Assembly (NCBI GenBank): GCA_040219515.1
Contig: JAVJSI010000013.1
Span: 149,842-213,841, forward strand
From: Acidimicrobiales bacterium
GTDB taxonomy: Bacteria; Actinomycetota; Acidimicrobiia; Acidimicrobiales; Aldehydirespiratoraceae
DNA: 64,000 bases
Direction: 5' to 3'
Of the stretch, positions 1 through 8,533 are shown one piece after another. How positions within the stretch are numbered: position 1 is the stretch's first letter; every line of letters starts with the position of its first letter. The translations under genes were made by a program, and so were the position numbers. The notes beneath the pieces were generated by a model. It was not told the DNA's origin, did not search any database, and was given only the letters and a program-made list of their open reading frames with translations.

Positions 1-1836
1 TTCTCGGCCAGCACCGTCGACCAGATGCCCCGCCACGTGGCCTCGGGCTACCTCTACGGCAGCGGCGGCTTCATGCCGGTGCCCGACATCGATCGCACCG
101 ACCTGTTCGTCTGCATCGGGGCCAACCCGTATGCCTCCAACGGCAGCATCGCCACCGCCCCTGATTTCCCCGGACGGATCGAAGCCGTGCAGGCCCGCGG
201 TGGTCGCGTGATCGTGATCGACCCGCGTCGCACCCGCACGGCCGAGCAGGCCGACCTGCATCTGCCGGTGCGGCCGGGCACCGATGCCGTGGTCCTCGCC
301 GCGGTCGTGCGCCGACTCCTCGGGCAGGGCCATGAGGCAGTCGGCCACGTCGCCGAGCTGGTCGACGGAATCGACGACCTGCGAGCAGCGGTCGAACCGT
401 TCACGGCGGACATGGCCGCGTCGGCGTCGGGGATCACCGCCGAGCAGATCGACGCGCTCGCCGACGAGATCGCAGCCGCCGAACGGGCCGCCGTCTACGG
501 CCGCATCGGTGTCTGCACCGTCGAGTTCGGGACGCTCACGACCTGGCTGCTCGACGTGATCTCGATCCTCACCGGCAACCTCGACGAGGCCGGCGGCCTG
601 ATGTTCCCCGCGCCGGCCCACGATCGGGTGCGGGCGCCCAAGGAGGGCCGTGCCTACCGGGTCGGGCGCCGTCTCAGCCGTGTCAATCAGCGCCCGGAGG
701 TGCAGGGTGAGTTTCCGGCCGCCGACCTGCCCGACGAGATACTCGAGCCGGGCGACGGACAGCTGAGGATGATGGTGACCGTCGCCGGCAACCCGGTGCT
801 GAGCTGCCCCGACGGCGAGCGAATGGACGCCGCCTTCGCGTCGCTCGACGCGATGATCAGCGTCGACATCTACCTCAACGAGACCACGCGCCACGCCGAC
901 GTGATCCTGCCGCCCCCCGGCGCGCTCGAGAAGAGCCACTACGACCTGAACTTCACGAACCTCAGCGTGCGCAACGTCGCCAACTACTCGCCGGCGGTCT
1001 TCGCGGCCGACGGCCCCACCGAGGAGGACATCCTCGCCACACTCACCCTCATCGCCCTGGGGTTCGGGCCCGACGCCGATCCCGACGACATGCACGACCA
1101 GCTCGTGGCGGGACTACTGCAAGGCGAGATCGACACCCCCGAGTCGCCGATCGCCGGGCGGGACCTCGACGAGCTGTTGGCGATGGTCGACGGCGACACC
1201 GGCAGTGACCGTGTGCTCGACTGCATGCTGCGCACCGGTCCCCGGGGCGACGGTTTCGGGGCCGTCGCCGACGGCTTGTCGCTGGCCCGGCTGCGGGCGA
1301 ACCCGCACGGCATCGATTTCGGCGCGCTCGAGTCGCGACTGCCCGACCTGTTGCGCACACCGGGTCGGCGCATCGATCTCTTCGCCGGTCCGTTCGCCGA
1401 CGACCTGGCGCGCCTGGCGACGCGGCTTCCCGAGTGGGCCGCCGACGATCGACTCCGCCTGATCGGACGACGCCATCTGCGCAGCAACAACTCGTGGATG
1501 CACAACCTGCCCGTGCTGGTGAAGGGAAAGCCGCGCTGCACACTCCAGATGCACCCCGACAACGCGGCCGACCAAGGGCTGCGCGACGGTGACGCCGCCG
1601 TGGTGCGGTCACGGGTCGGCGAGGTGACCGTGCCGATCGAGGTGACCGACGCGGTCATGCCCGGTGTCGTGAGCCTGCCCCATGGCTGGGGCCACGGGAG
1701 GCCGGGGGCACGGCTGGCCGTCGCCGCCGAACACGCCGGCGTCAACACCAACGTCCTCACCGACCCGACGATGCTCGACCCGCTGTCGGGCAATGCCGTG
1801 CTGAACGGCATCCCGGTCGACGTCGAACCCGGCTGA
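1..1836 (+). CDS. Molybdopterin-dependent oxidoreductase, 3' part (5' end outside window)
   Basis: The reading frame is open from the first base, so the gene starts upstream and about 611 C-terminal residues are visible. The segment from YLYGSGG through IGANPYASNGS to VIDPRRTRTAEQAD is the molybdopterin-binding core of the DMSO reductase superfamily (formate dehydrogenase and assimilatory nitrate reductase-like proteins). A following PVRPGTDAVVLAA stretch also fits. The last 120 residues (LRSNNSWMHNLP, then LPHGWGHGRPG) form the C-terminal molydopterin dinucleotide-binding barrel. The N-terminal Fe-S domain, if present, lies outside the window, so substrate and redox partner cannot be assigned. 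No export signal can be judged. A GNAT gene follows after 7 bases and may be cotranscribed. Confidence 0.88.
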   Translation, partial: FSASTVDQMPRHVASGYLYGSGGFMPVPDIDRTDLFVCIGANPYASNGSIATAPDFPGRIEAVQARGGRVIVIDPRRTRTAEQADLHLPVRPGTDAVVLAAVVRRLLGQGHEAVGHVAELVDGIDDLRAAVEPFTADMAASASGITAEQIDALADEIAAAERAAVYGRIGVCTVEFGTLTTWLLDVISILTGNLDEAGGLMFPAPAHDRVRAPKEGRAYRVGRRLSRVNQRPEVQGEFPAADLPDEILEPGDGQLRMMVTVAGNPVLSCPDGERMDAAFASLDAMISVDIYLNETTRHADVILPPPGALEKSHYDLNFTNLSVRNVANYSPAVFAADGPTEEDILATLTLIALGFGPDADPDDMHDQLVAGLLQGEIDTPESPIAGRDLDELLAMVDGDTGSDRVLDCMLRTGPRGDGFGAVADGLSLARLRANPHGIDFGALESRLPDLLRTPGRRIDLFAGPFADDLARLATRLPEWAADDRLRLIGRRHLRSNNSWMHNLPVLVKGKPRCTLQMHPDNAADQGLRDGDAAVVRSRVGEVTVPIEVTDAVMPGVVSLPHGWGHGRPGARLAVAAEHAGVNTNVLTDPTMLDPLSGNAVLNGIPVDVEPG

Positions 1837-1843
1837 CCCGACG

Positions 1844-2404
1844 ATGACACACTCGCGACCGCCCGAGCGGCTAGCCCACGATCTCGTCGTGCTGCAACGA
1901 TCGAACCTCGCGCACCTCGACGGTCTCCAGGCTGCCCTCGCGGCCAGCCATGACGAGCTGCGGGCGTTCATGGACTGGGTGGGCGATGAGCCGCAGACGA
2001 TCGAGGTGACCAGGCAGTACCTCATCGATCAGGGCACCGCGTGGGAGGCGCGCCACGAGTTCACCTTCGCGATGACCGATCCGGCGAACGACGACGTGAT
2101 CGGCAACTGTTCCCTGATGGCCCGCCAGGGACCGGGACGCCTCGAGATCGGGTACTGGGTCCGCTCGGACCGGGTCGGCGCCGGGGTGGCCACCGCGGCG
2201 GCGTCGCTCCTGACCGATGCCGCCTTCGACATCGACGGCATCGAGATCGTCGAGATCCATCACGACGCGGCCAACGTCGCGAGCAGCCGGGTGCCCGAGA
2301 AGCTCGGCTACACCGAGGTGGCTCGTCGGCCCGTGGAGATCGATTCGCCGGGTGAGGTCGGCATCGACGTGGTCTGGGAGCTCACCCGCTCAGCGCGGCC
2401 CTGA
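1844..2404 (+). CDS. GNAT family N-acetyltransferase (RimJ/RimL-like)
   Basis: A 186-residue protein with the fold order of RimJ/RimL-type acetyltransferases. FMDWVGDEPQTIEVTRQYL is the N-terminal helix region, FTFAMTDPANDDVIGNCSL the central strands, and IGYWVRSDRVGAGVATAA the acetyl-CoA pyrophosphate loop (R-x-x-x-G-x-G-x-A type). SSRVPEKLGYTEVARR is the C-terminal alpha4-beta7 element. The acceptor could be a protein N-terminus, an aminoglycoside or a small amine; the sequence does not decide. It begins 7 bases after the molybdopterin gene and its last 23 bases overlap the end of the convergent oxidoreductase gene. Confidence 0.85.
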   Translation: MTHSRPPERLAHDLVVLQRSNLAHLDGLQAALAASHDELRAFMDWVGDEPQTIEVTRQYLIDQGTAWEARHEFTFAMTDPANDDVIGNCSLMARQGPGRLEIGYWVRSDRVGAGVATAAASLLTDAAFDIDGIEIVEIHHDAANVASSRVPEKLGYTEVARRPVEIDSPGEVGIDVVWELTRSARP

Positions 2405-3287
2405 CCTCGCCGGCCAGCTCGAGCGTCTCGAGCGCGTCGGCTTGTTCGATGGTCATGCACCGGATCACGATCTCGTCGACCCCGAGATCACCGAACGGTG
2501 ACAGCTGCTCGACGACGTCGTCGACGCCGCCGTAGGCCACCATCTCGCGTGTCATGCCGCGGTAGCCGCGGGTGATCATGTCGTCGCCGAGCTGTCGCGC
2601 CCGATCCCCATCGCGCAGGATGATCACGTCCTTGCGGACCCGCACGGCGCTCGCTCGGCCGAGCCGCTCGGCCTCGGCCCGGTAGATCTCGATCATCGCC
2701 GGCGCGCCGGCCGGCGTGACGTGGGGCCCGCCGTACCAGCAGTCGCCTTCGCGGGCCGCGCGCCGGAGGGGTCCGTCGCCGCCGGCGCCGATCCACCACT
2801 CGACGCCGCTCGGTGGCCGAGGGTTGGCCACCGCGCCGACGACACCGAAGCGCTCACTGTCGACGCGCTCGCCGGCGAGCAACGCCTTGATCACCCTGAT
2901 CGACTCGTCGAGGTCGGTCCCGCGGGTCGTGAGGTCGGCGCTCATGGCTGCGAACTGTTCGGCCCCGCCGCCGATACCGGTCTGGACCACGAACGGCCCC
3001 CGATGCAGGGCGGCGAGCGTGCCGACCATCTCGGCGACGAGCACGGGATGCCACAGGGGGAGGAGAAAGAGGCATCCGAGCGGGCGGTTCGGGTCCCACT
3101 CGGCGGTCAGGCGACCGAGCATGGGCACACCCTGGTAGTAGGGCACGGCCACCGAGTGGTGGTCGCCGAGGGTCAGCGAGTCGAGACCGGCGTCACGGGC
3201 GACCCGGGCTCGCTCGAGGATCCACTGCGCGCCCGCAGCGTGGTCGGCGGTGTCGTGGGTCGAGCTGAGGGAGACGCCGAGCCGCAT
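2382..3287 (-). CDS. LLM-class (F420-dependent-type) oxidoreductase
   Basis: A 301-residue luciferase-like TIM barrel. RLGVSLSSTHDT opens the barrel, SLTLGDHHSV is the second-strand motif typical of F420-binding members, and WWIGAGGDGPLRRAAREGDCWY is the conserved late strand-helix region. Family members transfer hydride between coenzyme F420 (sometimes FMN) and diverse organic substrates; the substrate here is unknown. The ATG at 3287 is supported by a TACAGT box six bases upstream, which suggests a leaderless transcript. The 3' end overlaps the convergent GNAT gene. Confidence 0.85.
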   Translation of the reverse strand: MRLGVSLSSTHDTADHAAGAQWILERARVARDAGLDSLTLGDHHSVAVPYYQGVPMLGRLTAEWDPNRPLGCLFLLPLWHPVLVAEMVGTLAALHRGPFVVQTGIGGGAEQFAAMSADLTTRGTDLDESIRVIKALLAGERVDSERFGVVGAVANPRPPSGVEWWIGAGGDGPLRRAAREGDCWYGGPHVTPAGAPAMIEIYRAEAERLGRASAVRVRKDVIILRDGDRARQLGDDMITRGYRGMTREMVAYGGVDDVVEQLSPFGDLGVDEIVIRCMTIEQADALETLELAGEVRAALSG

Positions 3288-3293
3288 GGCCGG

Positions 3294-3299
3294 ACTGTA
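3294..3299 (-). promoter_or_regulatory. -10 box of the LLM oxidoreductase gene (leaderless)
   Basis: On the minus strand TACAGT is followed by six bases and then the ATG at 3287. The TAnnnT-N6-start arrangement is typical of leaderless actinobacterial transcripts. No ribosome binding site is visible. Confidence 0.5.
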
Positions 3300-3318
3300 G
3301 TCACCGGCGACCCCTGCG

Positions 3319-4659
3319 TCAGGTGGTGGGGCTGCCTTCGGCTCGCCAGAGGAGGGTGGCGGCTTGGGCTCGGGTGAGGGGTTGGTCGGGGGAGAAGGTG
3401 GTGGGGGTGGTGCCGGTGCTGATGCCGTTGGTGGCGAGCCAGGTGACGGCGTCGGCGTAGTAGGCGTGGGGGGCGACGTCGGCGAAGCGGGGGATGGCGA
3501 CGGTCGGGGAGGGCTGCGGGGTCGCGATCACACGGGACGGGGTGACGGCCGGTTCGGTGGTCACGTCGGGTTCCGGGACGTCGGGTTCGAGCGCCTCAGC
3601 GAGCTTCGTGCCGTCGAGGTTCCCGAACCGGGTCCAGGTCGTGGTGAACGTCGAGGTCTCGAGCGTGGAGGTGGTCGTCGCTGCGCTGGTGTCCACGCTG
3701 CGGAGCAGGGCCGCCGCACCGGCGACGATCGGGGAGGCGAAGCTGGTGCCGCACCGTGACTGCCCGACCGGTGTGCTCACCCAGACGCAGCCCGGGGCGG
3801 CGAGGTCGACCCAGGTGCCGAAGTTGCTGAAGGAGTAGCGGGTACCGCTCTCGTCGTGGGCACCGACGGCGATGGCACCGGTGTAGGCGGCCGGGTAGTA
3901 GGGGTCGGTTCGTTCGTAGTTGCCGGCGGCGGCGACCACCACGACCCCCTTGTCGGTGGCATAGCCGATCGCATCCTCGAGGAGGTCGGAACCCACGAAC
4001 CCGCCGAAGCTCATGTTGATGACGTCGGCGCCCTGGTCGACGGCCCAGATGATGCCTCGTGCGGCCCTGTCCCAACGCACCGTTCCGTCGGCCTGCGCGA
4101 CCTGGACGGGCAGAACCGAGCACTGCGGGCAGGCGCCGACGCCGCCGATGCCGTTGTCGATGCCGGCGGCGGCGACCAGGGCGACGGCGGTGCCGTGGCC
4201 GTTGAGGTCGGTCTGGGCGAGGCCGCTGGTGAAGCTCGTGCCCGGGAGCAGGCGGCCGGCGAGATCCGGCATCGGTGTCACGCCGGTGTCCAGTACGGCG
4301 ATCACGATCGACTCGTCGCCGCGGGTGTGATCCCAGACCGCCTCGATGGCCGTCGTCGTGAACTCCCACTGGAGCGACCGCTCGATGTCGACCTCCGCGA
4401 TCGTTCCCCCGGTGAGTTCCTCGATGTCCTCCACCATCGGGTGGCTGTCGAGCGCCTCCATCTCACTGTCGGTCAGCGACGCCGCCACGAACTGCGGCCG
4501 ACCGTCGGCATCGTCGTCGAACCGGATGACGACATCCTGTGTCTCGTCGACGTCGCCGGGCGTCCCGATCGCGGCGACGGGCGCTGCGGATGTGGCCACG
4601 ATGGCAAGGGCCAGTGTCAGCACGAGCGATGCGCTGAGAACAACTCTCGATCCGGTCAT
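3319..4659 (-). CDS. Secreted S8 (subtilisin-like) serine protease with C-terminal SLH domain
   Basis: I start the gene at ATG 4659 because residues 1-30 then form a clean signal peptide (MTGSRVVL, hydrophobic core, APVAA cleavage). A GTG at 4707 would add 16 residues. A GGAGG lies only one base before the ATG, an unusually short spacing. The mature protein has the catalytic triad Asp124 (VLDTG), His155 (NGHGT) and Ser306 (GTSFASP), with the oxyanion Asn247 (AAAGN). Residues 40-100 resemble an inhibitor I9-like propeptide. A Thr- and Pro-rich linker leads to one S-layer homology repeat (FADVAPHAYYADAVTWLA onward, ending LTRAQAATLLWRAEG). It is probably exported and wall-attached. It lies downstream of the signalling island on the same strand, 134 bases after the response regulator. 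Confidence 0.9.
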   Translation of the reverse strand: MTGSRVVLSASLVLTLALAIVATSAAPVAAIGTPGDVDETQDVVIRFDDDADGRPQFVAASLTDSEMEALDSHPMVEDIEELTGGTIAEVDIERSLQWEFTTTAIEAVWDHTRGDESIVIAVLDTGVTPMPDLAGRLLPGTSFTSGLAQTDLNGHGTAVALVAAAGIDNGIGGVGACPQCSVLPVQVAQADGTVRWDRAARGIIWAVDQGADVINMSFGGFVGSDLLEDAIGYATDKGVVVVAAAGNYERTDPYYPAAYTGAIAVGAHDESGTRYSFSNFGTWVDLAAPGCVWVSTPVGQSRCGTSFASPIVAGAAALLRSVDTSAATTTSTLETSTFTTTWTRFGNLDGTKLAEALEPDVPEPDVTTEPAVTPSRVIATPQPSPTVAIPRFADVAPHAYYADAVTWLATNGISTGTTPTTFSPDQPLTRAQAATLLWRAEGSPTT

Positions 4660-4793
4660 ACCTCCGGCTACGGCGCCGAGAGGAGGCCCCCTGATCGCTT
4701 CGGGCACTGCGGCGAGTCAGCCGCTGACAGGTGTCCGTCCGGTAGGACGATCGGCCCAGCCGACTCGGTGACGACTGTGATTCGGTGGTGGGG

Positions 4794-5459
4794 TCAGCGA
4801 CCCGTGACGGCAGTTGCCGCGAGGTGCATCTCGATCTCGCCCTGGTGTTGGGATGCGATCAGCGCCGCCTCGGTCCGGTTCCGGGCGTCGATCGTGCGCA
4901 GCAGTCGCGAGATCCAGTTCCGGCACGTGCCGCCGGAGACGTACATCGCGCTCGCGATCTCGGCGGTCGTGGCGCCCTTCGCGAGGTGCAGGAGAAGCTC
5001 CAGCTGTTTGCGATCGCAGCGATCGACGGGTGGCGGGAGCGTGGTGTCGTTGCGCACGGCGGAGAAGAGCTCGGTCTGCAGCACGGGGTCCACCACCACC
5101 TCGCCGGCGATGACCTGCAGCACGGACCTGACCAGGGCCGCGCTGTCGGCTCGCTTCAGCACATAGCCGCGGGCACCGTTCTCCATCGCGAGGGAGAACT
5201 GGCCCGACTGCCCGCTGGCGGACAGCATCAACACCCGCGTCATGCCGGAGATCCGGCCACAGAGATCGAGACCGCTTCCGTCGGGAAGGTCGACGTCGAG
5301 CAGTGTGACGTGCGGACGGGTGTCGGCGATCAGCGCCTCGCCGGCGGCGACCGAACCGGCCTCGCCGACGACCTCCAGGCCCTCGGTGGATTCGAGGAGC
5401 CGGGCGATGCCGTCGCGCACGAGCGCGTGATCGTCGATGAGTGCGATGCGATGGGCCAT
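4794..5459 (-). CDS. NarL/LuxR-family response regulator
   Basis: A 221-residue two-domain regulator. The receiver domain covers residues 1-115: acidic pair in LIDDHA, phospho-acceptor Asp in LLDVDLPDGSG, Lys in YVLKRAD. The C-terminal helix-turn-helix (ELLLHLAKGATTAEIASAM, then CRNWISRLLRTIDARNR) is GerE-like. The upstream frame extends to 5546, but MAHRIALIDD at 5459 is the natural start and overlaps the stop of the EAL gene as TGATG, so the two are translationally coupled. It presumably receives phosphate from a histidine kinase in this island, with the receiver-kinase fusion two genes upstream the nearest candidate. Targets are unknown. Confidence 0.9.
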   Translation of the reverse strand: MAHRIALIDDHALVRDGIARLLESTEGLEVVGEAGSVAAGEALIADTRPHVTLLDVDLPDGSGLDLCGRISGMTRVLMLSASGQSGQFSLAMENGARGYVLKRADSAALVRSVLQVIAGEVVVDPVLQTELFSAVRNDTTLPPPVDRCDRKQLELLLHLAKGATTAEIASAMYVSGGTCRNWISRLLRTIDARNRTEAALIASQHQGEIEMHLAATAVTGR

Positions 5460-6679
5460 CAGGCTGCTGCTCCGTCGATTCGTGTGAACTGGGGGCTCGG
5501 TGTGGGACGGCCCAACAGGTATCCCTGGCCGAATCGACATCCCCACGCCCGGAGGGCGTCGGCCTGCGCCGGCGTTTCGATGCCTTCGCCGATCACCGCG
5601 ATGCCGAGGTCGTTGGCGAGATCGATCTGCGATCGCAGCACGATGTCGGATCTCGGCTCACCGATGGTGTGCGTCAGCGCGTGGTCGAGTTTCAACAGGG
5701 AGATCGGCCATTCGGAGAGGTACTTCAGGGACGAGTGGCCGGCGCCGTAGTCGTCGATCGCCAGACGGAAGCCGGCGGCGTGGAGCGCCTCGATCTGTCG
5801 GGAGGTCACGGCGGAGCTGTTGACCAGGACGGACTCGGTGATCTCGAGCACGATGTCCCCGGTGTGGAGATTGCACCGCCGTGCGGCGGCGGTGAGCCGA
5901 TCGACGAAACGGGGATCGGGCAGCTCCACGTCGGAGACGTTGATGCTGATGCGAGTGTGTTCGGGCCAGTCGGCGGCCGCCTCGAACGCCTTGCGCGACA
6001 CGAGTGCGCTCAGCGGGCCGATCAATCCCAGGCGCTCGGCCGCGGGAATGAACTCGGCCGGGGAGGGCGCGTCCGTCCCCTCGATGCGGGCGAGCGCCTC
6101 GAACCCGGCGACCGTGCCGCCGTCGAGTTCGACGATGGGCTGGAAGTGCGGGGTGACCAGTCCACCACGTACGGCATCGCGCACGGTTTCCTCGACGGTG
6201 AGCTCGCGACGCCGATGTCGCCGGTCGGCGGGGGAGAAGCTGCGAACCGGGGGCCGTCCGCGCCCGGTGGTGGCTCGTAACGCCGATGTCGCGTGACGGC
6301 TCGCCTCGCTCACGGATTCGCCCTCCTGGCAGCGGGCGCCGCCCATCCGGATGAGCTGACCGGCGCCGGGAGCCACGGTGTCGGCGGCAAGCGCGGCGGC
6401 GCGATAGAGGCGAGAGCCGATGCGGTCGGCCATGGCGTCATCGGCGATGTCGTCGAGAGAGATGGTCAGGAGTGATCCACCGACCGTGGTGATGTCGTCC
6501 TGGTCGCGACACATGGCCTTCAGGCTCTCCACGATCGTGCGGTGGAGTTGATCGGCGACCTCGGCACCGAGTCGTTCGACGATGTCATCGACCGCGACCG
6601 ACAGCACGTAGACCGCGCGCAGGCCGCGGGAGTCGTCGTCTCGACGGTCGACCGTCACGCGTGCTGGGGCGTACGACAC
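5459..6679 (-). CDS. EAL-domain cyclic-di-GMP phosphodiesterase with degenerate GGDEF-like N-terminus
   Basis: A 406-residue protein started by GTG at 6679, preceded by GGAGG with a four-base spacer. Residues about 20-140 look like a worn GGDEF domain: the signature loop reads VGGSLLTI, so cyclase activity is unlikely. Residues about 165-400 are an EAL domain. FEALARI carries the signature Glu, with INVSD, LEITES, AIDDYGAGHSSL, LLKLD, EGIET and FGQGYLLGRP holding the metal and substrate residues. This predicts active hydrolysis of cyclic di-GMP. The gene overlaps the upstream receiver-kinase gene by 25 bases and is coupled to the NarL-type regulator downstream. No membrane segment is visible. 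Confidence 0.9.
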   Translation of the reverse strand: MSYAPARVTVDRRDDDSRGLRAVYVLSVAVDDIVERLGAEVADQLHRTIVESLKAMCRDQDDITTVGGSLLTISLDDIADDAMADRIGSRLYRAAALAADTVAPGAGQLIRMGGARCQEGESVSEASRHATSALRATTGRGRPPVRSFSPADRRHRRRELTVEETVRDAVRGGLVTPHFQPIVELDGGTVAGFEALARIEGTDAPSPAEFIPAAERLGLIGPLSALVSRKAFEAAADWPEHTRISINVSDVELPDPRFVDRLTAAARRCNLHTGDIVLEITESVLVNSSAVTSRQIEALHAAGFRLAIDDYGAGHSSLKYLSEWPISLLKLDHALTHTIGEPRSDIVLRSQIDLANDLGIAVIGEGIETPAQADALRAWGCRFGQGYLLGRPTPSPQFTRIDGAAA

Positions 6680-7680
6680 GGAACCTCCCAGGTGAGCACG
6701 GACGCCCGGTCATCGACCGCGAACTCGCAACTGCCGCCGAGCTCGGCGGCTCGGTCGGCCATCCCGATCAGCCCCCGTCCGCCGCCCGGGGTCGTCGTCT
6801 GCTCGCCGACGGCGCACCGAACGACGATCCGCACCGTCTCCTCTGCGGTGATCTCGGCATCGATCGGGCCGACACCGTGGCGAACCGCGTTCATGACGCC
6901 CTCGCGGAAGACGGAGAGCATCGCCTGCCCACCGACGGGGCCGATCTGTTCCACGTCACCGAGCATTCGGAGATGGATCGCCCGGCCGGTGTTGTGTTGG
7001 ATCTCGCGGGAAACGGCTTCGAACTCGTGGCTGAACGAATTCGGTTCCGCCGTCGGGTGCATCTGGTCGATCGCGAAGCGAAGATCGCCGACGGCCGCGT
7101 CGATGGTGCTGAGCGCGGCGCGGACCGACTGCAGGCCTGACTCGTCGACATTCGGGTCGTTGCTCACGATCGAGCGTTCGAGCTCCAGGCCCGCCGCGAA
7201 CAGGCGCTGGATCACGCGGTCGTGGAGGTCGCGTCCGATCCGTCGGCGTTCGATCTCGATGGCTCGCTGGATCCGATGCTGATGGAGGTCTCGACGGAAC
7301 TCGGCCCTTTCCACGGCGGCATCGAGACTCCACTCGAGCGCGTCCGGGGTGACGTCGCGTTTCGACAGGAAGTCGGCGGCACCGGAGCGCACGAGCGCAC
7401 GCCCGATGTCCGCCTGCTCGTGATTGGTCATCACGATGATCGGCACCTCGTCGACCAGTTCGCGCATTGTGGTGAACGTCTCGGGGCCGTCGCTGTCGGG
7501 AAGCCCGAGGTCGACGATCACCGCCTCGAAGGGTTGCTCGTCGAGCATCGCGGTGGCCGCGGCGAGGGAGTCGGCGGCGGTGACCTTCCAGTGGCCGGAC
7601 GCGGCCAACGAACGGCTGACGTGGGCCGCGAAGATCGGGTTGTCCTCCACGAGCAGGAGGTCGCGCTGCGGTGTGTTCAT
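6655..7680 (-). CDS. Receiver-histidine kinase fusion (REC - HisKA_3 - HATPase)
   Basis: A 341-residue protein from ATG 7680 (MNTPQRDLLLVEDNP). The receiver comes first: LLLVEDN, VIVDLGLPDSDG with the phospho-Asp, and a Lys in FLSKRD. It is followed by a NarX/DesK-type dimerisation domain, ERRRIGRDLHDRVIQRLF, with the phospho-His in the DLHDR box. The HATPase has the N-box FREGVMNAVRHG and a glycine lid TPGGGRGLIGMADRAAELGG. There is no sensor or transmembrane domain, so kinase output is probably set by phosphorylation of its own receiver. HisKA_3 kinases usually pair with NarL-type regulators, and one lies two genes downstream. A longer frame to 7764 has no sequence support. Confidence 0.87.
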   Translation of the reverse strand: MNTPQRDLLLVEDNPIFAAHVSRSLAASGHWKVTAADSLAAATAMLDEQPFEAVIVDLGLPDSDGPETFTTMRELVDEVPIIVMTNHEQADIGRALVRSGAADFLSKRDVTPDALEWSLDAAVERAEFRRDLHQHRIQRAIEIERRRIGRDLHDRVIQRLFAAGLELERSIVSNDPNVDESGLQSVRAALSTIDAAVGDLRFAIDQMHPTAEPNSFSHEFEAVSREIQHNTGRAIHLRMLGDVEQIGPVGGQAMLSVFREGVMNAVRHGVGPIDAEITAEETVRIVVRCAVGEQTTTPGGGRGLIGMADRAAELGGSCEFAVDDRASVLTWEVPCRTPQHA

Positions 7681-7791
7681 CTGTCCGTCGCGGGTGAGGC
7701 GGCCACCGAAGTGGTGGTGGGCGAGGAGTCTCCTCACTCCCTCAGATCGGCCGCGCGGCCGCATTCGTGAGCGGTCGATCGCCGTCGAGTG

Positions 7792-8370
7792 TCACTCGTC
7801 GTCGGTGGAAACGATGCGACGTTCTGCTTCCCGGCGCGCGGTGATGTCGACGACGTGGATCGCGAGGACCTCGATGGTCGAGCAGTGCGCGTCGGGAAGA
7901 GGGATCACGGTGAGTTCGAGCTCGAGTGTGCGGCCCGAATGGTGCCGGCACGAACGCTCCACCTGGACTGCACCTCCCGCCCGCATCGGTGTGGACGGAA
8001 GAAGGGACCCGCTCGACGAGATGCCCAGTGCACGATTGACACGAGTGCCTGCGACCTCGCGCCAGGCGCGTCCGGTGATGGCGAGGAAGGCCGGGTTCGC
8101 GTCGACGACACGTCCGAGCGGCGTTGCCAGCAGGATGCCGCAGGGCGACGATTCGAACAGCTCCTGGCCGGATCCCATCTCGAACCAGTGGCCCCGCTGC
8201 GGAGGCCGATCGCCGGTCGCGACCCGTGGCGCCGTCGGCGGTGCCGGCGGATCACATACTGCGGCGACGGCCGCGCTGGCCCACGCTGTCTGGACGACAT
8301 CGGAGGGCCGCGGCCCGGTCGCGGCAGCGACGTTGGGATCGAGGACCGGGGTGGATGACGAGCTTTCCAT
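7792..8370 (-). CDS. Stand-alone PAS-domain protein
   Basis: A 192-residue protein from ATG 8370. The first 75 residues are low-complexity and rich in Ala and Pro. A single PAS fold follows, from LFESSPCGILLATPLGRV through DANPAFLAITGR, with the PAC-like end IPLPDAHCSTIEVLAIHVVDITARREAE. No output domain is present. It lies 111 bases upstream of the receiver-kinase gene on the same strand and may deliver a small-molecule or redox input to one of the kinases here. No ribosome binding site is evident, so the start is uncertain. It is divergent from the SDR gene. Confidence 0.75.
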   Translation of the reverse strand: MESSSSTPVLDPNVAAATGPRPSDVVQTAWASAAVAAVCDPPAPPTAPRVATGDRPPQRGHWFEMGSGQELFESSPCGILLATPLGRVVDANPAFLAITGRAWREVAGTRVNRALGISSSGSLLPSTPMRAGGAVQVERSCRHHSGRTLELELTVIPLPDAHCSTIEVLAIHVVDITARREAERRIVSTDDE

Positions 8371-8533
8371 GTGATCGTTTGTCGTCGTGAGATCGGTCCC
8401 CCCCAAGAGGAGGTCGACGCTCGCTCGGTGGCGCGCTGTCACCGTGCGGCTGGGTCGGCCGACTCAGCCGCACTGGTCCGATTGGTTCCCACCCCGGCAT
8501 CCGCGGCACGCTCTGGTCGTGACCAGCACCAGC

